Assembly: GCA_016290215.1 (NCBI GenBank)
Contig: JAEETH010000039.1
Coordinates: 1 to 34,556, forward strand
Reading direction: 5' to 3'
DNA: 34,556 nucleotides
DNA from: Bacteroidales bacterium
GTDB taxonomy: Bacteria; Bacteroidota; Bacteroidia; Bacteroidales; F082
Both the position numbers and the translations under genes were made by a program. This document shows, in pieces, positions 6,859 through 14,922 of this stretch (position 1 is its first letter; each line of letters starts with the position of its first letter). Under the pieces are notes generated by a model. The model saw only the letters and a program-made list of their open reading frames with translations. It was not told the origin of the DNA and ran no database searches.

Positions 6859-7359
6859 ATGAAAAACCACAAAACCTTTCTTTATGCCATGTTATCCATC
6901 GGATTGTTAGGCATGTGCAGTTGCGGCTCCAAAGTCAAATGGCCGGCCCTTCCCATTGAGGAAGCCACACCTTATTTTGTCGAAGCCGCCAAGACCAAAG
7001 CTATCGACACGGCTTTTTATGAAGTCAAAGACACGAAAGGCAACAAGTTAGGCACGATTTTATTCTCGTCGCCCTATTCCGACGGAGTGAAAGGCTTCAA
7101 CGGCCCCACACCTTTATTAATAGCCTTGGATGCCGATGGCCGCATCAAAAACATCGTCTTATTGGAGAATCAAGAGACGCCTAACTTTGCAAAACGTGTA
7201 GTGGAAGGCGGTCTTTACGAAGCGTGGAACGGCTTCACCGTCGATGAAGCCTTGGGCAAGGATGTGGACGCCATCAGCGGTGCCACCTACACTTCCAACG
7301 GCGTGAAAAAGAGCCTCGTTGCCCGACTCAAAGCCTACCAAAAGCAGCTGAAGAAGTAA
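6859..7359 (+). CDS. FMN-binding domain lipoprotein (RnfG/NqrC-like domain)
   Basis: 166 residues. The N-terminal signal (FLYAMLSIGLLGMCSCGSK) ends in Cys22, as in Bacteroidota lipoproteins. The C-terminal motif DAISGATYTSNGV (137-149) is the covalent FMN attachment site of the RnfG/NqrC/NosR FMN-binding family, where ApbE links FMN to a Thr, here probably Thr145. The preceding VLLENQETPNFAKRV and GGLYEAWNG also fit the domain. Unlike RnfG or NqrC, it stands alone, with no Rnf or Nqr genes in view, so it probably acts as a small periplasm-facing electron carrier. The start is the ATG at 6859. An outer-membrane barrel gene follows after 56 bp. Confidence 0.85.
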   Translation: MKNHKTFLYAMLSIGLLGMCSCGSKVKWPALPIEEATPYFVEAAKTKAIDTAFYEVKDTKGNKLGTILFSSPYSDGVKGFNGPTPLLIALDADGRIKNIVLLENQETPNFAKRVVEGGLYEAWNGFTVDEALGKDVDAISGATYTSNGVKKSLVARLKAYQKQLKK

Positions 7360-7415
7360 ATTGTAATTGGTATGGTTTTTGTAACTCATTGGCCAACATC
7401 AAAATGATATTGACT

Positions 7416-8084
7416 ATGAAAAAACCCATGCTCGCACTAAGCTTCCTCTTTGTGCTGTCGATGACGACCGAGGCACAAATCCGTCCACCTCATCCTCGCT
7501 ATCGCCATCCCCACAGGCGGACTGTCGCAAGGCCCGAGCCACGAAATGTCCCTTGTGTCTACACCCCAAGGGGTGAATTCCGAGTCCATGTTATCGGCGA
7601 TTTAGGCATGTGGGATTGGGGTGCCATCTTTAGGCATGAGATCCCTTACCATTTCAGCGTGGGCGGCATGGCTGAATATCAACTCGGGAATGCCACTAGC
7701 ATCGGATTGGGTGCCGAGTATTATTCGAGCTATGGCCAGCATTGCCGCTTGTTCGAGAACATGCAAGAGACTTATATCCACACCGTTCCGATCTATGCCA
7801 GCCTGAAATTTGCAGTTCCCTATGTCCCCGTCAGCCCCTTTATCGAAGGGCGCATCGGTTTTTCAATTCCCGCAGGCCATGTGACATGCTACGACTACGA
7901 TGGTGAACATCGTTACATCTCGACGGGCTTGTACACAGCCGGTGGCGTAGGCCTCAAAATCTACAGGGTCTACCTCAGTTGTGGTGTCTCTGTCATCGAC
8001 GTTGTCGACAGTGCTTTGGGCTTCAACGGCGGACGCAAAGATGTGATTACGGATTTTTACACCAGACTTTCGTTCGCGTTCTGA
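7416..8084 (+). CDS. Predicted outer-membrane beta-barrel protein
   Basis: 222 residues starting MKKPMLALSFLFVLSMTTEAQ, a signal peptide with cleavage after AQ. Next is a short His/Pro/Arg-rich stretch (HPRYRHPHRRTVARP), then alternating strands (RVHVIGDLGMWDWG, FSVGGMAEYQLG, SIGLGAEYYSSYG, IYASLKFAVPYV, GRIGFSIPAG, YTAGGVGLKIYRVYLSCGVSV) ending in RLSFAF with the terminal Phe typical of BAM substrates. This is a small 8-10 strand barrel, resembling OmpA/OmpW-like porins in outline only. Start chosen at 7416 because codons upstream add nothing recognisable. Confidence 0.75.
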   Translation: MKKPMLALSFLFVLSMTTEAQIRPPHPRYRHPHRRTVARPEPRNVPCVYTPRGEFRVHVIGDLGMWDWGAIFRHEIPYHFSVGGMAEYQLGNATSIGLGAEYYSSYGQHCRLFENMQETYIHTVPIYASLKFAVPYVPVSPFIEGRIGFSIPAGHVTCYDYDGEHRYISTGLYTAGGVGLKIYRVYLSCGVSVIDVVDSALGFNGGRKDVITDFYTRLSFAF

Positions 8085-8100
8085 ACCATTTTCAAACGGA

Positions 8101-8152
8101 AACTGTCTTGCCTATTGATTCCCAAGGGAATGACATAATATGCAAGACAGTT
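8101..8152. terminator. Bidirectional nested hairpin between convergent genes
   Basis: AACTGTCTTGC (8101-8111) pairs with GCAAGACAGTT (8142-8152). Within the loop ATTCCCAAGGGAAT (8118-8131) forms a second hairpin. It sits between the barrel gene (stop 8084) and rsmI (stop 8158). The inner hairpin resembles the ends of the 130-bp palindromic elements. Confidence 0.65.
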
Positions 8153-8157
8153 GTTTA

Positions 8158-8859
8158 TTATTCCTCGGAATCGTCATTAGAAGTGAAAGCAGATGCTCCC
8201 TCCAAAACGATGACGATTTCGCCTTTTATTTCCTTCTTGGAGAAATGCTCAATCACCTCGGCCAAGGTGCCGCGGGCGTTTTCCTCGTGGATTTTGGTCA
8301 ACTCGCGGGAGACGCAGACCTTCCGTTCAGGGCCACACACCTCCGCTAATTGCTGCAAGGTCTTCAGCAAACGGAAGGGCGACTCGTAGAGGATGGTGGT
8401 ATAAGGATAATCGGCCACAGCCTGCAACTTGGTCTGACGACCCTTTTTGTGGGGCAGAAAGCCCTCAAAAATAAACTTTTCCGCAGGCAAACCCGAATTG
8501 ACCAAAGCGGGAACGAAAGCCGTAGGACCAGGCAGGCACTCCACCTCGATGCCACGTTTCACGCACTCGCGTACCAGCAAAAAACCCGGGTCGGAGATGG
8601 CAGGCGTGCCAGCATCGGTCACCAAGGCGAGGGCCTCCCCTGCCTCGATGCGGTCGGCGATACGTTCCACCGACTGATGCTCGTTGCGGATATGGAAGGC
8701 CGTCATAGGCTTGCTGATGTCCAAATGGCGAAGTAGATTACCCGAAGTGCGCGTATCTTCAGCAAGGATGCCGTCCACCTCCTTCAAGATGCGGATGGCA
8801 CGCAAGGTGATGTCCTCAAGGTTGCCGATGGGCGTGGGAACAAGATAGAGCTTCGGCAT
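8158..8859 (-). CDS. rsmI: 16S rRNA (cytidine1402-2'-O)-methyltransferase
   Basis: SAM-dependent 2'-O-methylation of C1402 in 16S rRNA, which tunes the ribosomal P site. It has 233 residues. Family landmarks are LVPTPIGNLEDITLRA at the N-terminus, AEDTRTSGNLLRHL, ALVTDAGTPAISDPGF, LPGPTAFVPALVNSGLP, FEGFLPHKKGRQ, TILYESPFRL and CVSRELTKIHEE. It begins 3 bp after the stop of the Glu/Pro-rich protein and is almost certainly co-transcribed with it. Confidence 0.97.
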   Translation of the reverse strand: MPKLYLVPTPIGNLEDITLRAIRILKEVDGILAEDTRTSGNLLRHLDISKPMTAFHIRNEHQSVERIADRIEAGEALALVTDAGTPAISDPGFLLVRECVKRGIEVECLPGPTAFVPALVNSGLPAEKFIFEGFLPHKKGRQTKLQAVADYPYTTILYESPFRLLKTLQQLAEVCGPERKVCVSRELTKIHEENARGTLAEVIEHFSKKEIKGEIVIVLEGASAFTSNDDSEE

Positions 8860-8862
8860 GGC

Positions 8863-10047
8863 TTATTCATACTTGCGCGACACCAACTCCCTGAGCTTCT
8901 GATAAGCCTCGTTGCTGCTATTCCACTGCAACTCAATCTTCAACTCGTTCAAGTAAATCATCGCGCCGTTCAAGGTCTTCAAGTCGTTAAGATTCTCGAT
9001 GGACTTGTTGTATTTCTCCATACTTCCGCCAAACAACTCATTGACGAACAAAAACTTATCATTGATTCCGATAAAAGATTTCAAGTCACGGCCAGGAGCC
9101 TGTTGCAACTTGGCGGCCAACGAGTTGTCGTTGCCCATCATCTTTTCGCCTAACGTTTCGCCCGTCGACAGCTCAAATTCAGCTTCGTCGTTGCCGAAGA
9201 CATCCGGCACGCCTTCCGACGATTCACGGCCAATCTCTTCCCGCTCAGCCATTCTTTCCTCGTCCATGCGCGGCATCACCAAGGGATTGTCCGTCACCAA
9301 GTCGTCGCCATGCACACGGTCGCGCTCGGGGATTTCCTCCTCCGGGATCTCTTCCATCACATGCACCACCTTGCCTTCCGATGCCACAATGGGATGGTCT
9401 TCAACGGGTTGTTCTTCTTTCTCGGGAATATCCTCAAAGCGGAAAAGGAAGCCAAATTCATCACCCAAAGGCTTTTCCTCTGTTTTTTCTTCTGGCACTT
9501 CTTCCACCTGGTTGATGGGTTGTGTTTCAACAACAGGTTGCGGCTCCTCCACAGGTATTTCTTCCACAACAGGTTGCTCTACAACAGGTTCGACCTCTTG
9601 TTGTGGTTGAACTTCGGGTTCAGGAATTGGTTCAGGCTCAGGCTCGGGTTCGGGTTCAGGCTCAGGCTCGGGTTCTATCTCTGGCTCTGCTGGCACTTCC
9701 ACCACCACTGGTTCCTGTTCCACGGTTTCTTCCTCCTCAGCGGGAGCCTCTTCCTCGACATTTTCTTCTTCTGGAGCCGCTCCACCAAAGAGGCCCGAGA
9801 ATGCTTCGGCATCAAAAGGCAGGTCATCATCATTGATTTCTTCACCCAAATTGACTGAGCAAAGCAGGTCATAAAGGGTGTGCGTTCGGTTCATCAACAC
9901 ATCCAAATCAAGAATTCCAAGGGCTTTTTCGTTTCTCAAAAGGTAATTGACCTGTTGGTATAACAAACTGATTTCATGCTTAATAGAAACCAATTTCTCT
10001 TTTTGTTCCGCATCAAGTACGGAATCATGCTCAAATTTTTCGTTCAT
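8863..10047 (-). CDS. Conserved Bacteroidota protein with Glu/Pro-rich central region
   Basis: 394 residues in three parts. Residues 1-90 are helical with possible coiled coil (EQKEKLVSIKHEISLLYQQVNYLL). Residues 90-230 are very acidic and contain an EP-dipeptide run near 125-142, a rigid extended linker like those in TonB. The last 75 residues form a conserved-looking domain (DLKSFIGINDKFLFVNELFGG, then LNELKIELQWNS). From memory, that C-terminal block recurs in Bacteroidota proteins of unknown function. There is no signal peptide or membrane segment. Operonic with rsmI (3-bp gap) and divergent from tdk. Confidence 0.8.
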   Translation of the reverse strand: MNEKFEHDSVLDAEQKEKLVSIKHEISLLYQQVNYLLRNEKALGILDLDVLMNRTHTLYDLLCSVNLGEEINDDDLPFDAEAFSGLFGGAAPEEENVEEEAPAEEEETVEQEPVVVEVPAEPEIEPEPEPEPEPEPEPEPIPEPEVQPQQEVEPVVEQPVVEEIPVEEPQPVVETQPINQVEEVPEEKTEEKPLGDEFGFLFRFEDIPEKEEQPVEDHPIVASEGKVVHVMEEIPEEEIPERDRVHGDDLVTDNPLVMPRMDEERMAEREEIGRESSEGVPDVFGNDEAEFELSTGETLGEKMMGNDNSLAAKLQQAPGRDLKSFIGINDKFLFVNELFGGSMEKYNKSIENLNDLKTLNGAMIYLNELKIELQWNSSNEAYQKLRELVSRKYE

Positions 10048-10140
10048 ATAAAATTTATCTTTATTTTTGTAACCCCAGTAGTTTCCCTGTTCGGGGGATT
10101 TAGAGGGTGCTAAATTACTAATTTTCTAAACACTCAGCTC

Positions 10141-10749
10141 ATGTTCATCGAAAAAGATTCTCACAATAAATCTCAAGGCTGGATTGAAGTGATTTGTGGC
10201 TCCATGTTTTCGGGCAAGACGGAGGAATTGATACGCCGTTTGAAACGTGCGAAGATCGCCAAGCTAAAGGTGGAAATCTTCAAGCCTGGCGTTGACACAC
10301 GCTATAGCGAGGAAGATGTAGTGTCGCACAACGCCACAGCCTTGCATTCCATCCCCGTTGAGAGTGCCAACGAGATTCTTTTCTATGCCACCGACGTGGA
10401 CGTTATCGGTATCGACGAAGCGCAATTCCTTGATGATGAGCTGCCTAACGTGTGCCAACAATTGGCCAACCAAGGCGTGCGCGTCATCATTGCAGGCTTG
10501 GACATGGACTTCATGGGCAAGCCTTTCGGACCCATGCCTACGCTGATGGCCATCGCCGAAGACGTGACCAAAGTGCACGCCATCTGCGTGCGCTGTGGCG
10601 GCCAAGCGCAGTTTTCGCACCGCACCATCGCGGGCGACAAATTGGTGGTTTTGGGAGAAACGGAGAGTTATGAGCCTTTGTGCCGCGACTGCTATTTGAA
10701 GGCACAAAAAGAAAGGAAATCACTTCCCGCGTCCTTGAATAACGATTAA
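10141..10749 (+). CDS. tdk: Thymidine kinase
   Basis: Phosphorylates thymidine to dTMP in salvage. The 202 residues carry the P-loop [15 protein letters not shown] (residues 21 onward), the catalytic and Walker B segment [29 protein letters not shown], a zinc-binding pair CVRCGG and CRDC, and the substrate lasso around AQFSHR and ESYEPLC. Type II (tetrameric) TK. Its last 30 nt overlap the 3' end of the convergent sugar transferase gene, so both strands are coding there. Confidence 0.97.
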   Translation: MFIEKDSHNKSQGWIEVICGSMFSGKTEELIRRLKRAKIAKLKVEIFKPGVDTRYSEEDVVSHNATALHSIPVESANEILFYATDVDVIGIDEAQFLDDELPNVCQQLANQGVRVIIAGLDMDFMGKPFGPMPTLMAIAEDVTKVHAICVRCGGQAQFSHRTIAGDKLVVLGETESYEPLCRDCYLKAQKERKSLPASLNND

Positions 10750-12144
10750 CACCGTGTAAATCAGAATCTTGATATCCAGTGCGAGACTTACGTTCTCAAT
10801 GTAAAGCACATCATATTTCAAGCGCTCAATCATTTCCTCGACGTTTTCGGCATAGCCATATTTCACCTCGCCCCAACTGGTGATACCAGGTTTCACCTTG
10901 AGCAGCAGACGATAATAAGGCGCCTTTTCCATAATCTTGTCGATGAAATACTGGCGCTCGGGGCGATAGCCCACTAACGACATGTCGCCTTTCAGCACAG
11001 TCCAAAACTGGGGGATCTCGTCTAAACGGACTTTACGCATGAACTTGCCGAACTTGGTGATGCGCGGGTCGTCGTCGCTCGACAGCATGGGCGTGCCACT
11101 CGACTCGGCATCCACCCTCATGCTGCGGAACTTGGCCATATTGAATGGCTTACCGCCTTTACCAATGCGCTCTTGCACATAGAAAACCGGCCCTTTCGAG
11201 GTCGCCTTCACGATGATGGCACAGGCCAAAAACACCGGCGACAAAACGATGAGTGCCAAGGTTGAGGCCACAATATCGAAAACGCGCTTTACTACCCTTT
11301 GCCAGATGGGCATAAGTTCAGGCGTGACTTGCACCAAGGGCGCCTGCCAGATGGCGGACTGCTTGACGGTGCCGAACACCAAATCCTGCATGGCGGGGAT
11401 GATTTTCACGGTGGCATCCGTTGAGTCGACCACAGTAAGCAGCACATTCATCGTCTCCACCTCCGAACGCTCGATGGCAATGATGACCTCCTCGACATTC
11501 TGCTCCTTCACAATCCTTTCAATCTCGTGGTAAGAGCCCAAGCGCGGCAGATACTCGCCCAACTTGTACTCCTTCTTGTCGTACACATTGAGGAAACCTA
11601 TCAATCGTCTACCCGAAGGTTTCACCTCGTCTTCGATTTCCTTAAAGATGGCGCAAGCGTTGTCGTTGCTACCCACAATGAGTGTGTTGAAGCCGATTTT
11701 CTTGCTCCTAATTCGCGAAATCACCGAAGTGGTGATGATGAGGCGCGGGATATAAGTCATCAGGAACTGGAGCGTAAAGAGCGCGATAAACGACTGGTAA
11801 TAAGACTTGTAGTTCACCACTTCATCATCTAGGATGACCACGAAGAACAGCACCACAACACCCAAAAGCGTGATAAAGAAAGTCTGTCCAAGTTCCTTCA
11901 GGCGCGACTTGAAATACACTTTCTCATAAGCTCCGGTCACGGCATGGAGGATAAGCCAACAAATAGGGATGATTGCCACACCTAACCAAAAACTAGGCGT
12001 AACAAACGAATTGGTGATACGATCCCAATAGTTGATATAGAGGTCTTCATGAGCCTTGCGGAAGAAATAAAACAGGGTCCACGCCAGAATGGAGGCAATC
12101 CAATCGACGAAGAAATACAAACTGGCCAGTCTTTTCTTATTCAT
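10720..12144 (-). CDS. Polyprenyl-phosphate sugar phosphotransferase (WcaJ/WbaP type)
   Basis: Transfers a sugar-1-phosphate onto undecaprenyl phosphate to begin an exopolysaccharide or O-antigen unit in the inner membrane. Its 474 residues have N-terminal membrane segments (roughly 8-28, 50-70, 90-108, 117-135), a Rossmann-like CoA-binding-like middle domain ([20 protein letters not shown]), and a C-terminal Bac_transf domain beginning [14 protein letters not shown], then [30 protein letters not shown]. The usual GPRP motif reads GYRP here. It shares a 4-bp ATGA overlap with the upstream lipoprotein gene, so the two are co-translated. The sugar specificity cannot be told. Confidence 0.93.
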   Translation of the reverse strand: MNKKRLASLYFFVDWIASILAWTLFYFFRKAHEDLYINYWDRITNSFVTPSFWLGVAIIPICWLILHAVTGAYEKVYFKSRLKELGQTFFITLLGVVVLFFVVILDDEVVNYKSYYQSFIALFTLQFLMTYIPRLIITTSVISRIRSKKIGFNTLIVGSNDNACAIFKEIEDEVKPSGRRLIGFLNVYDKKEYKLGEYLPRLGSYHEIERIVKEQNVEEVIIAIERSEVETMNVLLTVVDSTDATVKIIPAMQDLVFGTVKQSAIWQAPLVQVTPELMPIWQRVVKRVFDIVASTLALIVLSPVFLACAIIVKATSKGPVFYVQERIGKGGKPFNMAKFRSMRVDAESSGTPMLSSDDDPRITKFGKFMRKVRLDEIPQFWTVLKGDMSLVGYRPERQYFIDKIMEKAPYYRLLLKVKPGITSWGEVKYGYAENVEEMIERLKYDVLYIENVSLALDIKILIYTVLIVIQGRGK

Positions 12145-13097
12145 TGCGGACGATAGAACAGTTTCAGATTATCAAAATAATAGTATCTATGCTTGTTAGC
12201 TTGAACGTAATCAGGTTCTCCGTATACAGGGGCAACCGACAAGTCGGAAGTGAAGTAAATCTTGAAATAGGAAGCCGTCACGTTTTCGTTCATGATGGGT
12301 CCGATGTTGACATAAATCTTGTTCCAACGTTGCGGCATATCGTTGACGGTATCCGTAGGCTGTATCCGCAGCAAGGGATGTTTAACCAACTGATAGTTTT
12401 TGTAATACATCACGCCAACGAAGAAAGCGTCGTTACAGTTGTAGTCCATTTCCACCATGCAATATTGCAAATACCCGGTATGGAAAGAATATTCATCAGC
12501 TGTAGCTACTGTGAAATCAAGTGAATCTGGGGGCAACACTATCTTGCCGGAATAGAACGAGTTGGACGAATGCCAGGCCTCGCTGCCATTGATGCGGATG
12601 ATGGAAGTGTCGCTTCCTGCAACCGGCAGCAGCGTATTTGCCGTCTCGAAATCCTCCATCCAGCCTTTTTCGACGCCTCCGCCGATGGGGTAATAGTTCA
12701 ACACGGGTTGCAGGTTGATGATACTGTCCTCAACGAGGTTCAAGGATTCATAGATTTGAGGCTTATAAAATGGATAAGATGCTCGTGCTGCTGCAATGCC
12801 ATTCGACATGATGCCGCCATAGACAGTCACCTTATGAGGACCGTGTTTCAAGACGGGAAATGTGGCGGGCAGTTCGAAGCATCCAACAGGGTCATCATCG
12901 ACATACACCCAAGCATCCGTAATCTTAGAGGTGGTTGCGCCATAGGTGAAATAATCCGTAAGTGAGTCAACCACAATGGATTCAATATGAATATAAGCCG
13001 GAATGGTTTGCGAGCCTTCAAACTTCCTGCAGGAAACGAAGACCACTGAAAAAACGGCAAGCACAAAAAAAGCATAAAGGGTAAATTTCCTATACAT
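12141..13097 (-). CDS. Lipoprotein of unknown function
   Basis: 318 residues with a lipoprotein signal (LYAFFVLAVFSVVFVSCRKF, Cys at 23). The mature part is beta-rich and could hold two domains: residues 35-120 are Ig-like (AWVYVDDDPVGCFELPATFP, then GPHKVTVYGGI), and residues 140-318 resemble a carbohydrate-binding-like sandwich (GWMEDFETAN, WNKIYVNIGPIM, YFKIYFTSDL, YYYFDNLKLFYRP). No catalytic motif is visible and I do not recognise the family. Its stop overlaps the start of the sugar transferase (ATGA), suggesting a role near polysaccharide initiation or export, though that is inference from position. Confidence 0.8.
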   Translation of the reverse strand: MYRKFTLYAFFVLAVFSVVFVSCRKFEGSQTIPAYIHIESIVVDSLTDYFTYGATTSKITDAWVYVDDDPVGCFELPATFPVLKHGPHKVTVYGGIMSNGIAAARASYPFYKPQIYESLNLVEDSIINLQPVLNYYPIGGGVEKGWMEDFETANTLLPVAGSDTSIIRINGSEAWHSSNSFYSGKIVLPPDSLDFTVATADEYSFHTGYLQYCMVEMDYNCNDAFFVGVMYYKNYQLVKHPLLRIQPTDTVNDMPQRWNKIYVNIGPIMNENVTASYFKIYFTSDLSVAPVYGEPDYVQANKHRYYYFDNLKLFYRPQ

Positions 13098-13156
13098 AGC
13101 AATTGCTTTTCCTTTTAAACGATTATGGCGGGTTATTATTGTACGCAGATAGCGGT

Positions 13157-14143
13157 TTATTTCTTCACCTTGGCAGCCGATTCAGCCACCGCGTCGAGAA
13201 TCCGATAGGCCAGCTTCAGCACGTTGATGCCGTCGTCGATAGTGACGGCAGGTGTGGTGTTGTGAACAATGGCGTTGTAGAAGCTCTCCAGCTCGGTTTG
13301 AATGGCATTGATCGGATGGATTTCAGGACGTTGGAAGGTGATCTGCTTTTCGGAGCCATCGCCAAGAGTGATGGTTGCCGACAACGGATTGGTATCATCC
13401 ACCTCATCGTTGATGCGGAAGATTTCGACCACCTTGTCCAAAAAGTCAACGGTGATATAAGCGCCTTTCTGAAAGATGCGAGTCTTGCGCATGTTCTTCA
13501 ACGACAGGCGCGAAGCGGTGAGGTTGGCTACAGCACCGTTCTCGAACTCGATGCGCACGTTGGTGATGTCGGGCGTGGGGCTGACGATGCTGACCCCGCT
13601 CGCACTGATGTGGCTGACCGGCGACTTGACGATGGTGAGCAGGATGTCGAGGTCATGCACCATAAGGTCGAGAACCACGGGAACGTCGGTGCCACGCGGG
13701 TTGAACATAGCCAGACGATGCGCCTCGATGAACAAAGGCTCACCGATGAAAGGCTCTGCTGCGATGAAGGCTGGGTTGAAGCGCTCCACATGGCCCACCT
13801 GCACCTTCACGCCCGCTTCGTCTGCCAACTTTTTTAAGGCATTGGCCTCGTCGGGTGTGGCCACGATGGGCTTCTCGATAAAGACATGCTTGCGTTTCTG
13901 CAAGGCCTTGGAGGCACACTCGAAGTGGCGGATGGTAGGCGTGACGATGTCGACCACGTCCACCGAGCCAATCAAGTCGTCGATGGAGCCGAAACGCTTC
14001 ACGTTCATCTCGGTTTCCACCAGTCGGGCCGTCTCGTCGGCGGGGTCGTAAAAGCCCACCAGCTCATATTGTTCTATCTTTTTGATGCAGTTGATATGGA
14101 TTTTGCCCAGATGCCCTGCACCTAAAACACCGATTTTCAGCAT
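13157..14143 (-). CDS. Gfo/Idh/MocA-family oxidoreductase
   Basis: NAD(P)-dependent sugar or nucleotide-sugar dehydrogenase family. The 328 residues begin with the Rossmann motif IGVLGAGHLGKIH. The family lysine motif HVFIEKPI sits near residue 92, and VLDLMVHDLDILL (around 157-169) provides the conserved Asp and His of the substrate site. The DLMxHDLD pattern reminds me of UDP-GlcNAc 3-dehydrogenases (GnnA-like, lipid A modification), but no GnnB-type aminotransferase is nearby, so I leave the substrate open. It is divergent from pcm. A TATTTTTG box (minus, plus 14160-14167) lies just before the start. Confidence 0.88.
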   Translation of the reverse strand: MLKIGVLGAGHLGKIHINCIKKIEQYELVGFYDPADETARLVETEMNVKRFGSIDDLIGSVDVVDIVTPTIRHFECASKALQKRKHVFIEKPIVATPDEANALKKLADEAGVKVQVGHVERFNPAFIAAEPFIGEPLFIEAHRLAMFNPRGTDVPVVLDLMVHDLDILLTIVKSPVSHISASGVSIVSPTPDITNVRIEFENGAVANLTASRLSLKNMRKTRIFQKGAYITVDFLDKVVEIFRINDEVDDTNPLSATITLGDGSEKQITFQRPEIHPINAIQTELESFYNAIVHNTTPAVTIDDGINVLKLAYRILDAVAESAAKVKK

Positions 14144-14220
14144 AGAGAAAAAATTTCCGCAAAAATAGTTTTTTTATCGTTCGGTTTGGCGTAATTTCGC
14201 ACCGCAAAACAGAAAACCAA

Positions 14221-14244
14221 GGTCCCTGAGCCTGTCGAAGGGCC
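14221..14244. repeat. REP-like palindrome, CCCTGAGCCTGTCGAAGGG family
   Basis: GGTCCCTGAGCCTGTCGAAG followed by GGCC. It differs at one base from the reverse complement of the copy at 4842-4865. It lies 12 bp before the pcm start codon, inside its leader. Confidence 0.8.
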
Positions 14245-14256
14245 GACTAACCCAAT

Positions 14257-14922
14257 ATGAACACCCACTTAGAAGACAATTACCGCCACAAAGGCTTACG
14301 CAAGCAACTCGTTGACCAGCTGCGCGCCAAAGGTATCACCGACGAGGCCGTTTTGTCGGCCATCAACGAGGTGCCGCGCCATATTTTCCTCGATTCCTCT
14401 TTCGTCGAATTGGCCTATCAAGACATGGCCTTCCCCATCGGCTCGGGTCAGACTATCTCACAGCCCTCCACCGTGGCGTTCCAGAGCCAGCTTTTGCAAG
14501 TCGACAAAGGCATGAAAGTGCTTGAAATCGGGACGGGGTCGGGCTACCAGGCCTGCGTGTTGGCTGCCATGGGTGCCAAGGTGTTCAGCATCGAGCGGCA
14601 GCGCAACCTCTATTTCAAGACCAAGGACATCTTGGAACAACTCCCCTTCCGCGTGAAGCCTTTCTTGGGTGACGGTTACGAGGGCTTACCCACCTACCAG
14701 CCTTTCGACCGCATCATCATCACTGCGGGTGCGCCGAGCATCCCAGAGGCCCTCGTCCAACAGATGAAACCTAACGGCATCATGGTCATCCCTATGGACA
14801 ACTCCGAAGGCGAAGGCCAGACCATGCTGAGAGTCACAAAAATGGAAGACAGTTCCCTGAAAAAAGAGGAATTCGGCGACTTCAAGTTCGTGCCGATGCT
14901 GAAAGAAATTGGGAATGATTAG
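14257..14922 (+). CDS. pcm: Protein-L-isoaspartate O-methyltransferase
   Basis: Repairs isoaspartyl residues in aged proteins by SAM-dependent methylation. Its 221 residues fit the family. Landmarks are EVPRHIFLDSSFVELAYQD, the substrate motif FPIGSGQTISQPSTVAFQ, SAM motif I LEIGTGSGYQACVLAAMG, SIERQRNL, then FDRIIITAGAPSIPEALVQQ and a normal C-terminus FGDFKFVPMLKEIGND. The stop codon TAG at 14920-14922 overlaps the stop of the convergent ATPase gene. A decayed second copy of its last 17 codons lies at 16421-16471, on the far side of that gene. Confidence 0.96.
   Translation: MNTHLEDNYRHKGLRKQLVDQLRAKGITDEAVLSAINEVPRHIFLDSSFVELAYQDMAFPIGSGQTISQPSTVAFQSQLLQVDKGMKVLEIGTGSGYQACVLAAMGAKVFSIERQRNLYFKTKDILEQLPFRVKPFLGDGYEGLPTYQPFDRIIITAGAPSIPEALVQQMKPNGIMVIPMDNSEGEGQTMLRVTKMEDSSLKKEEFGDFKFVPMLKEIGND

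Noticed and set aside
10720-12144. GYRP in place of GPRP in the sugar transferase as a sign of inactivity
   Set aside because: The rest of the catalytic domain is intact and I recall similar variants in related Bacteroidota enzymes, so loss of function is not supported.
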